A stretch of DNA of 59,682 nt from Actinomycetes bacterium (lineage in GTDB: Bacteria > Actinomycetota > Acidimicrobiia > Acidimicrobiales > Ilumatobacteraceae). This document shows, piece by piece, positions 1 through 7,879 of the stretch. Below the pieces are notes generated by a model that did not search any database, was not told where the DNA came from, and saw only the letters and a list, made by a program, of their open reading frames with translations. The stretch spans positions 1-59,682 of the forward strand of contig JAIXWJ010000042.1 in assembly GCA_027491335.1 (NCBI GenBank), given 5' to 3'. The translations under genes were made by a program, and so were the position numbers. Position 1 is the stretch's first letter. Each line of letters begins with the position of its first letter.

Positions 1-2035
1 CGTCCACGTACACCTGCCCACCTCCGTCGTGCACGACCCGACAGATCTCGGTGATGTGGTCCTCGAAGACACCGTGCGTGGACGGATAAGTGACCATGAT
101 CGCCGCCAACCGATGGCCCGCCTCGGCCACCTTGGTTCGCAAGTCGTCGATGTCGACGTTGCCGCCGGCATCACAGGCCACCACGACCACCGACATGCCC
201 GCCATGACGGCACTGGCCGCGTTGGTGCCGTGCGCGCTGGAGGGAATGAGACAGACGGTGCGATCCATGTCTCCGCGACTGCGGTGGTAGGCCCGGATCG
301 CCAGCAAGCCGGCGAACTCGCCCTGGCTACCGGCGTTCGGCTGCAGGCTCACGGCGTCGTATCCGGTGACCACGACGAGCATTCGTTCGAGATCGTCGAT
401 GAGGGTTCGATAACCCTCGGTCTCGTCCTCGGCGGCGTACGGGTGCACGTTGGCGAACTCGGGCCAGGTGATGGGCTCCATCTCGGTGGTGGCGTTGAGT
501 TTCATGGTGCACGAGCCGAGGGGGATCATGGTGCGATCGAGCGCCAGGTCCTTGTCGGCGAGGCGACGCAGATAACGGAGCATCTCGTGTTCGGTGCGAT
601 ACGCCGAGAAGACCTTGGCGCTCAGAAGAGTCTCGGTCCGCAGAGGCGCATCATCGAGTCCGTCGAGCGAACCGTCGAGCGACTCGTCGAGGGTGACTCC
701 GAACACCGACAGGATCGACGCCACCTCCTCGAGAGTGGTGGTCTCGTCGAAGGTCACCCCCACGGTGTCGGCATCGATGACACGCACGTCGAATCCGTTC
801 GCTCGGGCCCGATCACGAGTGGCCACCGCCGCGGCGGACGTGCGCACGGCGACGGTGTCGAACCACGCGGAATGCACGGTGGAGATTCCGGTCGAGATTC
901 CGGTCGCTCGTACATTCGCCGCGAAGAGCGACGCCAGACGCGACACCCGCGTGGCGATGCGGCGCAGACCCTCGGGGCCGTGCCAACAGGCGTAGAAACC
1001 CGCCATGTTCGCCAACAATGCCTGCGCCGTGCAGATGTTGCTGGTGGCCTTCTCGCGCCTGATGTGTTGCTCGCGCGTTTGCAGTGCCAGTCGCAAGGCG
1101 GGACGTCCGGCGCCATCGGTGCTGACACCCACCAGCCGACCCGGAAGAGTGCGGGCCATCGATTCGGTGGTGGCCATGTACGCGGCGTGCGGACCTCCGA
1201 AGCCCATGGGCACCCCGAAACGCTGGGCCGAGCCCACGGCGATGTCGGCGCCCAACGAGCCGGCCGACGCGACGAGCACGCTGGCCAACGGATCGGTGGC
1301 CACGACGGCCACGGCACCGAGTTCTTTCACCCGTGCGATGTGCGCTCGCGGGTCGGCCAGCGAACCCGACGAGGTGGGGAACGAGAACAACGCGCCGAAA
1401 CACTCGCGAGCCTCCGCTCGCTCACCGACCTGGAGACGGATTCCCAACGGTTCGGCGCGCGTGGCCAGAACCGCGATGGTCTGAGGATGCGTGTCGGCTT
1501 CGACGAAGAAAACGTCCGACGTCGACTTGGAGGTACGCCGGGCCATGGTCATCGCCTCGGCCGCGGCGGTGGCCTCGTCGAGCAACGACGCGTTCGCGAT
1601 GGGAAGACCCGTGAGGTCGATCACCATGGTCTGAAAGTTGAGCAGCGCCTCGAGTCGACCCTGACTGATCTCGGGCTGGTACGGGGTGTACGAGGTGTAC
1701 CACGCCGGATTCTCGAGCACGTTGCGACGCAGGACCGGGGGAGTGATCGTGCCGGTGTACCCCATGCCGATCATGCTGCGACGCGGCCGGTTGCGCGCGG
1801 CGAGGAGCCGTAGCGCGGCCGTCACGTTGGCCTCCGACATGGCGTCGGGAAGATCCAGTTGCTCGCGCAAACGAATGGACTCGGGCACCGTCTCGTCGAT
1901 CAACTGCTCGACGGACTCCACGCCGATGGTGTCGAGCATCGATCGATGGTCGATCGCGTCGAGCGTTCCGATGTGCCGGGCGACGAACTCGTCGGGGGAG
2001 AACAGTTCGGTGAGTGATGGACGTGACACGGTCAT
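1..2035 (-). CDS. gcvP: Glycine dehydrogenase (decarboxylating), P-protein of the glycine cleavage system, 3' end outside window
   Basis: P-protein decarboxylates glycine with PLP and passes the aminomethyl group to the lipoyl H-protein. The first 678 codons are present, reading [17 protein letters not shown] from an ATG. The family is usually about 950 residues, and the single-chain (not split gcvPA/gcvPB) form is evident because the N-terminal half, with [11 protein letters not shown] and [19 protein letters not shown], continues into the C-terminal half, with GSCTMKLNA. The PLP-lysine region lies beyond base 1. The gene is preceded by a tandem glycine riboswitch, so glycine very likely induces it. 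A 12-bp in-frame tandem duplication (882-905) gives a repeated TGIS in the middle of the protein. Confidence 0.95.
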   Translation of the reverse strand, partial: MTVSRPSLTELFSPDEFVARHIGTLDAIDHRSMLDTIGVESVEQLIDETVPESIRLREQLDLPDAMSEANVTAALRLLAARNRPRRSMIGMGYTGTITPPVLRRNVLENPAWYTSYTPYQPEISQGRLEALLNFQTMVIDLTGLPIANASLLDEATAAAEAMTMARRTSKSTSDVFFVEADTHPQTIAVLATRAEPLGIRLQVGERAEARECFGALFSFPTSSGSLADPRAHIARVKELGAVAVVATDPLASVLVASAGSLGADIAVGSAQRFGVPMGFGGPHAAYMATTESMARTLPGRLVGVSTDGAGRPALRLALQTREQHIRREKATSNICTAQALLANMAGFYACWHGPEGLRRIATRVSRLASLFAANVRATGISTGISTVHSAWFDTVAVRTSAAAVATRDRARANGFDVRVIDADTVGVTFDETTTLEEVASILSVFGVTLDESLDGSLDGLDDAPLRTETLLSAKVFSAYRTEHEMLRYLRRLADKDLALDRTMIPLGSCTMKLNATTEMEPITWPEFANVHPYAAEDETEGYRTLIDDLERMLVVVTGYDAVSLQPNAGSQGEFAGLLAIRAYHRSRGDMDRTVCLIPSSAHGTNAASAVMAGMSVVVVACDAGGNVDIDDLRTKVAEAGHRLAAIMVTYPSTHGVFEDHITEICRVVHDGGGQVYVD

Positions 2036-2065
2036 GGAAGCCTCCGGGACGATCGGGTTCGCTTC

Positions 2066-2250
2066 CCCCGCTGTCTCTCCACCGAGGTGGGCCTGAGAGC
2101 TTCGACCGTTGCGGTCTTTCCCCGTCGGCGGGACCCGAAGATCCGCTTTCCAGCGTTGTCTCACCCGTCCGGTCCGGTGGCCTGAGAGATTCCGGGGAGG
2201 TTGCTCCTTCGGCGTCCCGATGCTGGCGGCACCGTGACTCTCCCGGTCGG
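2066..2250 (-). promoter_or_regulatory. Tandem glycine riboswitch upstream of gcvP
   Basis: On the minus strand two aptamer-like units follow each other in the leader of gcvP. The first has CGGGAGAG, then GCCGAAGGAGCAA and CTCTCAGGC. The second has GGGTGAGAC, GCCGACGGGGAAAGACC and again CTCTCAGGC. These are the conserved core sequences of the two-aptamer glycine riboswitch. The riboswitch ends about 30 bases before the gcvP start, typical of an ON switch acting on translation or transcription of the glycine cleavage genes. Confidence 0.93.
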
Positions 2251-2266
2251 GTTCAACGACGACTGG

Positions 2267-2272
2267 ACCCTA
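2267..2272 (-). promoter_or_regulatory. Candidate -10 element for gcvP transcript
   Basis: TAGGGT on the minus strand lies about 20 nt upstream of the first riboswitch aptamer, where the transcript should begin. No convincing -35 hexamer is visible. Confidence 0.4.
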
Positions 2273-2325
2273 GTTCACCTTCGAGCACTGCCGTGGCAGC
2301 AATCTCGACTTTCCCGCCGGACCGC

Positions 2326-3489
2326 TCAGGCCCCGCGAGCGGCCTTCTGCGCCTCGTAGTCGGCGATGGCCGTCAACTGGGCGCCCAGGGTGGCGTCGAC
2401 CCACTTGGAACCCGCGCCCACCACTCGGTCGTAACTGGCTTGGGGGCCGGCCAACTGACCGGTGAAGTGAGGCATCACGCGCTCGGCGAACAACTCGTAG
2501 CTGCGCAGGGTCTGGTGCCAGTCGGCGATGTCGGCACCGAGGAACAGGTAGCAGCCGAATCCGCCGGTCTTTTCTTGCAAGCGTTCGATCTGAGCGATGG
2601 CCATGTCGGGCGTGCCGATCACCATGCGCCCCGTCTCGTTGGCTTGATCGACGAACTCGTCGATGTCCTTGGGCGGGGGAGGACCATTGGGATCACCCAC
2701 CGGAATGATGTGGCTGAGGTAGTCCCACACCCACTGCAGTCCGTACTTGCAGTTCTCCTTGGCCTGTTCGACGGTATCGGCGATGTGCATCGGACCCATC
2801 AGACGCGCCTTCGATCGATCGACGACGTGCCCGTGCAACGCCGCCTCGTCCTCCCACACCTTCAAGTTGTAGTCCAGCATCTGGAAAGCCGCCGGCTCGG
2901 TGGCGGCGATGGAAATCAAACCCACTCCGTACTTGCCGGCCAACTTCGAACCCGACGGCGAGATCGACGACGCCACCGCGATGTCGAAATCGCTGTAGGG
3001 CTTCACCTGCAACACCGCGTCCTGGCAGGTGAACCAATCCGTCTTCTCGGTGACCGTCTCACCGCGAAAGAGTCGCATCATCACGTCGAGCGATTGCTCC
3101 ATGCGCGGACGTTGCGTCATGGGGTCGATCCCCAACATGTGCGCGTCCGACGTGAGCTGACCGGGTCCGGCCCCGAACATCATTCGGCCCCGCGTGAGGT
3201 GATCGAGCATCACGATTCGATCGGCCAACATGAACGGATGGTGATACGGCAGCGAGTTCACTCCCGTGCCCAACTTGATGTGCTTCGTTCGTTCCGCGGC
3301 CGCCGCGATCATGACCTCGGGCGAAGCGATCAATTCGCTGCCGGCGGAATGATGCTCGCCGATCCAGGCCTCGTGGTATCCCAAACGATCGAGGTGCTCC
3401 AACAGCTGAAGGTCGCGATGCAGTGCCAGAGTCGGGTTGACCCCGGTCTTGTGCATCGGCGGCATGAAGATTCCGAATCGAAGACTCAT
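2326..3489 (-). CDS. Luciferase-like (LLM class) flavin-dependent oxidoreductase
   Basis: A 387-residue protein of the bacterial luciferase-like fold, starting MSLRFGIFMPPMHKTG. It contains the family's GEHHSAGSE segment after the second strand, a VMIAAAAERTKHIKLGTGV strand and a GRMMFGAGPG phosphate-binding turn. Such enzymes use FMNH2 or F420H2 to oxidise small organic substrates; the substrate cannot be read from sequence. An in-frame start 11 codons upstream exists, but the chosen ATG matches where the TIM-barrel strand begins. It stands alone between gcvP and a PLP-dependent decarboxylase on the same strand. Confidence 0.9.
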   Translation of the reverse strand: MSLRFGIFMPPMHKTGVNPTLALHRDLQLLEHLDRLGYHEAWIGEHHSAGSELIASPEVMIAAAAERTKHIKLGTGVNSLPYHHPFMLADRIVMLDHLTRGRMMFGAGPGQLTSDAHMLGIDPMTQRPRMEQSLDVMMRLFRGETVTEKTDWFTCQDAVLQVKPYSDFDIAVASSISPSGSKLAGKYGVGLISIAATEPAAFQMLDYNLKVWEDEAALHGHVVDRSKARLMGPMHIADTVEQAKENCKYGLQWVWDYLSHIIPVGDPNGPPPPKDIDEFVDQANETGRMVIGTPDMAIAQIERLQEKTGGFGCYLFLGADIADWHQTLRSYELFAERVMPHFTGQLAGPQASYDRVVGAGSKWVDATLGAQLTAIADYEAQKAARGA

Positions 3490-3549
3490 GTCTTCTTCGT
3501 AGCACACGGACTCGAGAGACACGGACGGTTCGGGACGGTCACGGCGGAT

Positions 3550-4791
3550 TCAGTCCACCGTTCCGTAGGCGCCCGCTTCTCCGCGACGATCGCTGGCCGC
3601 CACGTCGGCGACGACCGCGCGAAGGTCGACGAGAAAGTCGTCCACCGTGGCCGCGTGCGACGCGTTCACCGTGCAGTGCAGCGACGGGGGAGGACCCTGA
3701 CGATCGACGTACCACCCTCGAGCCGCGAGACCGTCGGCCACCGCGTACACGTCGAGTGGACGATCGCCGTCGACGGCGCCGAACGACACGAGCGTGGAAT
3801 CGGGTCGCGCGCGAACCGCGAGTCCGTCGATCGCGTCGATTCCGTCGGCCAAACGAAGACAGGCCTCGCGAGCCGAACGAGTCAACGCCAGATAGCCCTC
3901 GTCTCCGAGAAATCTCATGACCGCCCACGCCGCGGCCATCGGGCCGCCGCTCTTGGTGCCGAGCACCCCGGATGATCCGTACAGACCGCCCAACCAATTG
4001 TCGGTGACGAAGGTTTGGTACGAACGCAGCAGACGATTGCGATGGACGATCACCGAGGCGCCCTTGGCCGTGTAGCCGTACTTGTGCAGATCGACCGAGA
4101 TGCTCGTGACACCGGGAACCGAGAGATTCCACGGAGCGACCGACTCTCCGGCGCGTTCGAGAAACGCCAACGTGACTCCTCCCATGCACGCGTCCACGTG
4201 ACAATTCACGTCGAGTCGGGCGGCGATGGCGGCGATCTCCGGGATCGGGTCGATGACGCCTTGGGGATACTGCGGAGCGGAACCCACCAACAGCACGGTG
4301 TTCTCGTCGCAGGCGTCGCTCATCGCGCCAACATCGGCGCGCCAGTCGGCGCGCACGGGCACACGGCGGGCCTCGACGCCGAAGTAGTAGCACGCCTTCT
4401 CGAACGCGGCGTGCGCCGACGCCGGCAGAATCGCGTTCGGCGTGACGATCCCACGCTCGCGACGACCGCGCTCGCGGGCCGCCTTCACCGCCATCAGAAT
4501 GCTCTCGGTGCCACCGCTGGTCATGTATCCGGCCGCTTGATCGTCGCCACGAACCCAACCGGTCACCATGGCCACCACCTCGGCCTGGAACTTCTTCAGG
4601 CTCGGAAACGCATCGGCGTTCAAGCCGTTCGCCGACGAGTACATCGCGTGCGCGCGCTCGGCCACCTGTTCGACCTCGGGGCCGGCGTAGTAGGCGAGCG
4701 AGAACACCCGACCTTCCTTCCACGCCACGTCGTCGACGCCGGCACGACGCGCCTCATCGAGCACCGCACGAGCACGATCGGAGAGTTCCAT
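3550..4791 (-). CDS. PLP-dependent decarboxylase/lyase of the group II decarboxylase, sphingosine-1-phosphate lyase-like family
   Basis: A 413-residue fold-type I PLP enzyme. The PLP lysine is in SVDLHKYGYTAKG (K237), the glycine-rich TSGGTESILMAVKAAR is at about 91-106, and HVDACMGG carries the cofactor-binding aspartate. The motif set fits PF00282 enzymes, with the HKYGY form seen in sphingosine-1-phosphate lyases and their bacterial relatives. Reading through upstream would extend the frame over the neighbouring gene, so the ATG at 4791 is preferred. That ATG is 18 bp from the divergent thioesterase start, and both genes have a -10 hexamer in that gap. The substrate (amino acid or sphingoid-type phosphate) is unknown. 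Confidence 0.88.
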   Translation of the reverse strand: MELSDRARAVLDEARRAGVDDVAWKEGRVFSLAYYAGPEVEQVAERAHAMYSSANGLNADAFPSLKKFQAEVVAMVTGWVRGDDQAAGYMTSGGTESILMAVKAARERGRRERGIVTPNAILPASAHAAFEKACYYFGVEARRVPVRADWRADVGAMSDACDENTVLLVGSAPQYPQGVIDPIPEIAAIAARLDVNCHVDACMGGVTLAFLERAGESVAPWNLSVPGVTSISVDLHKYGYTAKGASVIVHRNRLLRSYQTFVTDNWLGGLYGSSGVLGTKSGGPMAAAWAVMRFLGDEGYLALTRSAREACLRLADGIDAIDGLAVRARPDSTLVSFGAVDGDRPLDVYAVADGLAARGWYVDRQGPPPSLHCTVNASHAATVDDFLVDLRAVVADVAASDRRGEAGAYGTVD

Positions 4792-4795
4792 GGTC

Positions 4796-4804
4796 ACTAC
4801 CGTA
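4796..4804. promoter_or_regulatory. Overlapping divergent -10 elements of two leaderless genes
   Basis: The sequence ACTACCGTAG contains TACCGT on the plus strand (4798-4803), six bases before the thioesterase ATG, and TACGGT on the minus strand, about seven bases before the decarboxylase ATG. The two hexamers occupy nearly the same bases, so only one promoter could be occupied at a time. Confidence 0.5.
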
Positions 4805-4809
4805 GACCC

Positions 4810-5253
4810 ATGACCACTCGTCCTCCGCTCGTCACCGCCGCCGAATTGAACGCCAAACTGCGCGAACTGTTCGGCGACGACATGCTCGGCCTGACGTCGG
4901 ACATGGTGAGCGAGATGGAGTACGGGATGGTGCTCACCACCATGGAGGTGAGCCCGAAGCAGTTGCGCCCCGGAAAGATCATCAGCGGACCCACCGTCTT
5001 CGCCGCCTGCGACGCCGCGTTGTTCTACGCCTGTCTGTCCGTGTACGGGCTCGACATGATGATGCTCACGAGCGACATGCAGATCCGATTCCTGCGACCC
5101 GCCAAGGGCACCAGGCTGCATGCCCGTGGTCGCATCCTGAGCGTGGGAAGCAAGCTGATCACCGGTCAGGTGGTGGCCTTCACCGACGACGAGTCCAAGC
5201 CGGTCGCCGTGGCTCAGGGCTCCTGCGTGCCGCCCAAGAAGAATGGCGAGTGA
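4810..5253 (+). CDS. PaaI/hotdog-fold thioesterase-like protein
   Basis: A 147-residue protein. The pattern GKIISGPTVFAACDAALFYACLS, then MLTSDMQIRFLRPAKG, then HARGRILSVGSKLITGQVVA is the hotdog-fold layout of PaaI-type acyl-CoA thioesterases: central helix, then strands with the acyl pocket. It probably hydrolyses an acyl-CoA in the cytosol, though the substrate is not readable. It is divergently transcribed from the PLP decarboxylase with almost no leader. Confidence 0.82.
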   Translation: MTTRPPLVTAAELNAKLRELFGDDMLGLTSDMVSEMEYGMVLTTMEVSPKQLRPGKIISGPTVFAACDAALFYACLSVYGLDMMMLTSDMQIRFLRPAKGTRLHARGRILSVGSKLITGQVVAFTDDESKPVAVAQGSCVPPKKNGE

Positions 5254-5279
5254 CGCCCGACGAACCTCGGTCGGCGACA

Positions 5280-5307
5280 GGGCATCGCCTAAGGTACGGC
5301 GATGCCC
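5280..5307. promoter_or_regulatory. Perfect 10-bp inverted repeat around the -10 box of the FKBP gene
   Basis: GGGCATCGCC (5280-5289) and GGCGATGCCC (5298-5307) flank TAAGGTAC. The TAAGGT hexamer (5290-5295) is six bases before the ATG, and the right arm contains the start codon. The arrangement suits a repressor operator or an RNA hairpin that hides the start. Confidence 0.45.
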
Positions 5308-5679
5308 GACACCTCCAAGCCCAGCATCACCATTCCGGCCGGCGATCCGCCCACCGAGCTCGTCATCGAGGACCTGATCGTCGGCGACGGTGCCGAGGCC
5401 ACCTCGGGCTGTCGTCCGGTCATGCACTACGTCGGCGTGGCGTGGAGCACCCAGCGCGAGTTCGACTCGTCGTGGAGCCGCAACGAAACCTTCGACTTCC
5501 GACTCGGAGCCGGCGAGGTCATCGGGGGATGGGACCAGGGCGTCGCGGGCATGAAGGTGGGCGGCCGCCGTCGCCTGACCATCCCGCCGAATCTCGGATA
5601 CGGCGCGCGCGGCGCGGGTGGCGTCATCAAGGGCAACGAGACCTTGGTGTTCGTCGTCGACTTGGTCGCCGTTCGCTGA
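5302..5679 (+). CDS. FKBP-type peptidyl-prolyl cis-trans isomerase
   Basis: A 125-residue single-domain FKBP. Landmarks are the early VIEDLIVGDGAEA, the VHYVGV-like strand MHYVGVAW, then FDSSWSRNETFDFRLGAGEVIGGWDQGVAGMKVGG and RRRLTIPPNLGYGARG, which form the rapamycin-type active-site pocket (D, F, W, Y and F positions present). There is no signal peptide or membrane segment, so it is a cytosolic foldase. The length matches the minimal bacterial FKBP. The start is fixed by the TAAGGT box six bases upstream. Confidence 0.94.
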   Translation: MPDTSKPSITIPAGDPPTELVIEDLIVGDGAEATSGCRPVMHYVGVAWSTQREFDSSWSRNETFDFRLGAGEVIGGWDQGVAGMKVGGRRRLTIPPNLGYGARGAGGVIKGNETLVFVVDLVAVR

Positions 5680-5787
5680 GCAGGGGAAAGGCCCGAGGAG
5701 AGCGATCCATCGACGACCTTCTTGTTCGTCGTGTCGTAGTGTCATAACGAAGATTATGGGCGGGAAGTGTCCTGGTTTTTCAGGACC

Positions 5788-6180
5788 TCATGTCTCACGG
5801 CTCGGCGAGACGGTTCGGTTCTGCAGCGGGCGCGCCGCGTCCATCAGCCACTCCACGGCATCCCGCAGGCTCGCCACCGTGTGTCGGCCGGCTCCCAGTT
5901 CGCGTTCGGTGTCCTCGACGGCGCACGACAGCACGTACAGATCGTCGTACAGCCGATCCAGTTCACGTCGGGTCACCACCAACTCGTTCTCGCTGATCTG
6001 AAGCTCCCGGGCTCGCTGACGCGACACCCAGTCCCATTGACGGCAGGCCTGGGAACAAAAGACCCTCGGTCGACCCCGGCCCTCACGAGTGGCCAATACC
6101 CGGCGACACCATCGGCACCGTTGCAGTTCGTCGGGGCCGATCACTCCCCGCAGTCGGGTGTCCGTCGCCTTTTTCGTCAT
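5788..6180 (-). CDS. Small zinc-ribbon protein with helical C-terminus, function unknown
   Basis: A 130-residue protein. C22-x2-C25 and C42-x3-C46 (QRCRWCRR and RVFCSQACRQWDW) make a treble-clef or zinc-ribbon-like knuckle of the type seen in many short actinobacterial proteins. Residues 55-125 are predicted long helices with heptad-like leucines, suggesting a coiled coil and dimerisation. The ATG at 6180 lies inside the palindrome CGTCATGACG. A related sequence, GTCATAACG...ATTATG, occurs beyond the 3' end at 5741-5758. I do not recognise a named family; nucleic-acid binding is an inference. Confidence 0.7.
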   Translation of the reverse strand: MTKKATDTRLRGVIGPDELQRCRWCRRVLATREGRGRPRVFCSQACRQWDWVSRQRARELQISENELVVTRRELDRLYDDLYVLSCAVEDTERELGAGRHTVASLRDAVEWLMDAARPLQNRTVSPSRET

Positions 6181-6325
6181 GACGTAATTATGCCAAATGC
6201 AACGACGCCGGTGTTCGATTTCTCGTCGTTGCCGCACGACATGTCGAAACCCCGAGCGACATCGTGAGACCCCGGTTGGATCGGTGAAGTCGCCGAGCTA
6301 CGTCGAACACCGACAGACTCCAAGC

Positions 6326-7390
6326 ATGTCCGTTCCGTCCTCCCCCGTTCATCGGTTCGCCAGCGACAACAACGCCGGCGTCCATCCGGCGGTCATGGAT
6401 GCGTTGGCCGCCTGTAACCACGGGCACGCGACCGCCTACGGCGACGATCCGTGGACCGCGACCGCCGAGCGCGATTTCGATGAACTGTTCGATCGTGACG
6501 TCGCCACGTTGATGGTGTGGAACGGCACGGGTGCGAACGTTCTGGCCCTCGGCACACTTCTCTCCCCCGCCGGGGCGGTGGTGTGCACCGATTGCGCTCA
6601 CATCAACGTGGACGAAACCGGAGCACCCGAACGATTGCTCGGTTCCAAACTCATCGACGTGCCGGCGCACGAAGGAAAGCTGACGCCGGAGCAGGTTCTG
6701 GCCCTGCGACACAATCTCGGGGTCGTTCACCACGTGCAGCCCAGCGTTCTCTCCATCACGCAGAGCACGGAATGGGGAACCCTCTACTCCCCCTCGGAGA
6801 TCTCCGCGTTGTGCGACGCCGCTCACGAGTTGGGTATGCGGGTTCACTTGGATGGGGCCCGAATCGCCAACGCCACCGCCGCGCTCGGAGGAACGCGCGA
6901 AGCGTTGCGGTCGTTCACGATCGATGCCGGTGTCGACATCGTGTCGTTCGGTGGAACCAAGAACGGAATGATGTACGGCGAGGCCGTCGTGTTTCTCGAT
7001 CCGGATCTGGCGCGCACCGCCGGCTACACGCGCAAGCAGTTCACTCAACTTCCCTCCAAGGTGCGTTACATCTCGGCGCAGTTCTCGGCTCTGCTTGCCG
7101 ACGACCTCTGGATCGCCAACGCCCGCCACGCCAACGAGATGGCGCGGCGACTGCACGCGTTGGTCGCGGACCACCGGGCTTTCACCGTCGGGGCCCCGCC
7201 CGCCGTCAACAGCCTCTTCCCGGCCTTCTCCCCCGACGTACCGGCGGACTCGATCGAGTCGTTGCGCGACTGGTCCTTCTTCTACGACTGGGATGCCCAT
7301 CATCGGCAGGTTCGCTGGATGACGGCGTGGGACACCACGGCCCAGGATCTCGAGACCTTCCGCTCGGGTCTCGACCACTTCCTGGGCTGA
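6326..7390 (+). CDS. Low-specificity threonine aldolase
   Basis: A 354-residue fold-type I PLP enzyme that cleaves L-threonine or L-allo-threonine to glycine and acetaldehyde. It opens with FASDNNAGVHPAVMDAL, has AYGDDPWT, the HLDGARIANA segment binding PLP, and the Schiff-base lysine K212 in VSFGGTKNGMMYGEAVV. Length and motif order match GLY1/LtaE enzymes throughout. An upstream in-frame start would run into the zinc-ribbon gene on the other strand, so the ATG at 6326 is chosen. Glycine produced here could feed the glycine cleavage system encoded at the window's left edge. Confidence 0.92.
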   Translation: MSVPSSPVHRFASDNNAGVHPAVMDALAACNHGHATAYGDDPWTATAERDFDELFDRDVATLMVWNGTGANVLALGTLLSPAGAVVCTDCAHINVDETGAPERLLGSKLIDVPAHEGKLTPEQVLALRHNLGVVHHVQPSVLSITQSTEWGTLYSPSEISALCDAAHELGMRVHLDGARIANATAALGGTREALRSFTIDAGVDIVSFGGTKNGMMYGEAVVFLDPDLARTAGYTRKQFTQLPSKVRYISAQFSALLADDLWIANARHANEMARRLHALVADHRAFTVGAPPAVNSLFPAFSPDVPADSIESLRDWSFFYDWDAHHRQVRWMTAWDTTAQDLETFRSGLDHFLG

Positions 7391-7517
7391 TCCGATCTCC
7401 CGCTCCGAACGTCGCCGGATTTGGAATCGTTAATTGACTGGATGGTTAGTTAGCCGTATCGTTCCGTTGTCGCGTCGGGGGACGCGTCGTCAGTGGGGAT
7501 GGTTCGAGGGGGAAATC

Positions 7518-7817
7518 GTGTCGATCGTGGACATCGTCATCACTCGTCAGCAAACCGACGATGCTTGGATGAACAAGGGCGCGTGTCGGGGCATGACCCA
7601 TCTCTTTTTCCCCACCACCGCCGAGCGCCCGCAAGCCCGCGAACGACGCGAGGCATCGGCGCGCGCGGTGTGTGCCGGTTGTTCGGTGAGCGACACGTGT
7701 CGTGAGTTCGCTCGAACCAATCACGAGTACGGACTGTGGGGCGGCGAGAGCGAGGACGAGCGACACGAGGCGGGATATCGACTCATCGCTCCCATCGGAA
7801 TTCGCGCCGCATCCTGA
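7518..7817 (+). CDS. WhiB-family iron-sulfur transcriptional regulator
   Basis: A 99-residue Wbl protein. The four cluster-binding cysteines are C23 (GACRGM), C52, C55 and C61 (VCAGCSVSDTC), followed by the diagnostic turn GLWGGESEDER. FFPTT after the first cysteine is also typical. The start is a GTG preceded by the strong ribosome site GAGGGGGA (7507-7514); an upstream ATG in frame adds a non-conserved extension. These proteins bind a [4Fe-4S] cluster and act with the housekeeping sigma factor. Which of the WhiB1-7 classes it belongs to cannot be told by eye. Confidence 0.93.
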   Translation: MSIVDIVITRQQTDDAWMNKGACRGMTHLFFPTTAERPQARERREASARAVCAGCSVSDTCREFARTNHEYGLWGGESEDERHEAGYRLIAPIGIRAAS

Positions 7818-7879
7818 CACCTTCGCGACTTTGCGTCTCCGTGACGCGTTCGTGTCACCGAGTGATGCGAAACTGACGC

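Noticed and set aside
29..1813. A 594-codon open frame on the plus strand opposite gcvP
   Set aside because: The opposite strand encodes an unmistakable P-protein; the plus frame is His/Arg/Gly-rich nonsense typical of antisense frames in GC-rich genes.
2014..3975. A 653-codon plus-strand frame across the riboswitch and two minus-strand genes
   Set aside because: It runs through the riboswitch and antisense to a luciferase-like oxidoreductase and a decarboxylase, with no recognisable motif.
3550..5745. A fused 731-codon reading of the PLP decarboxylase with 318 extra N-terminal residues
   Set aside because: The extra part is antisense to the thioesterase and FKBP genes; the family starts at the ATG at 4791.
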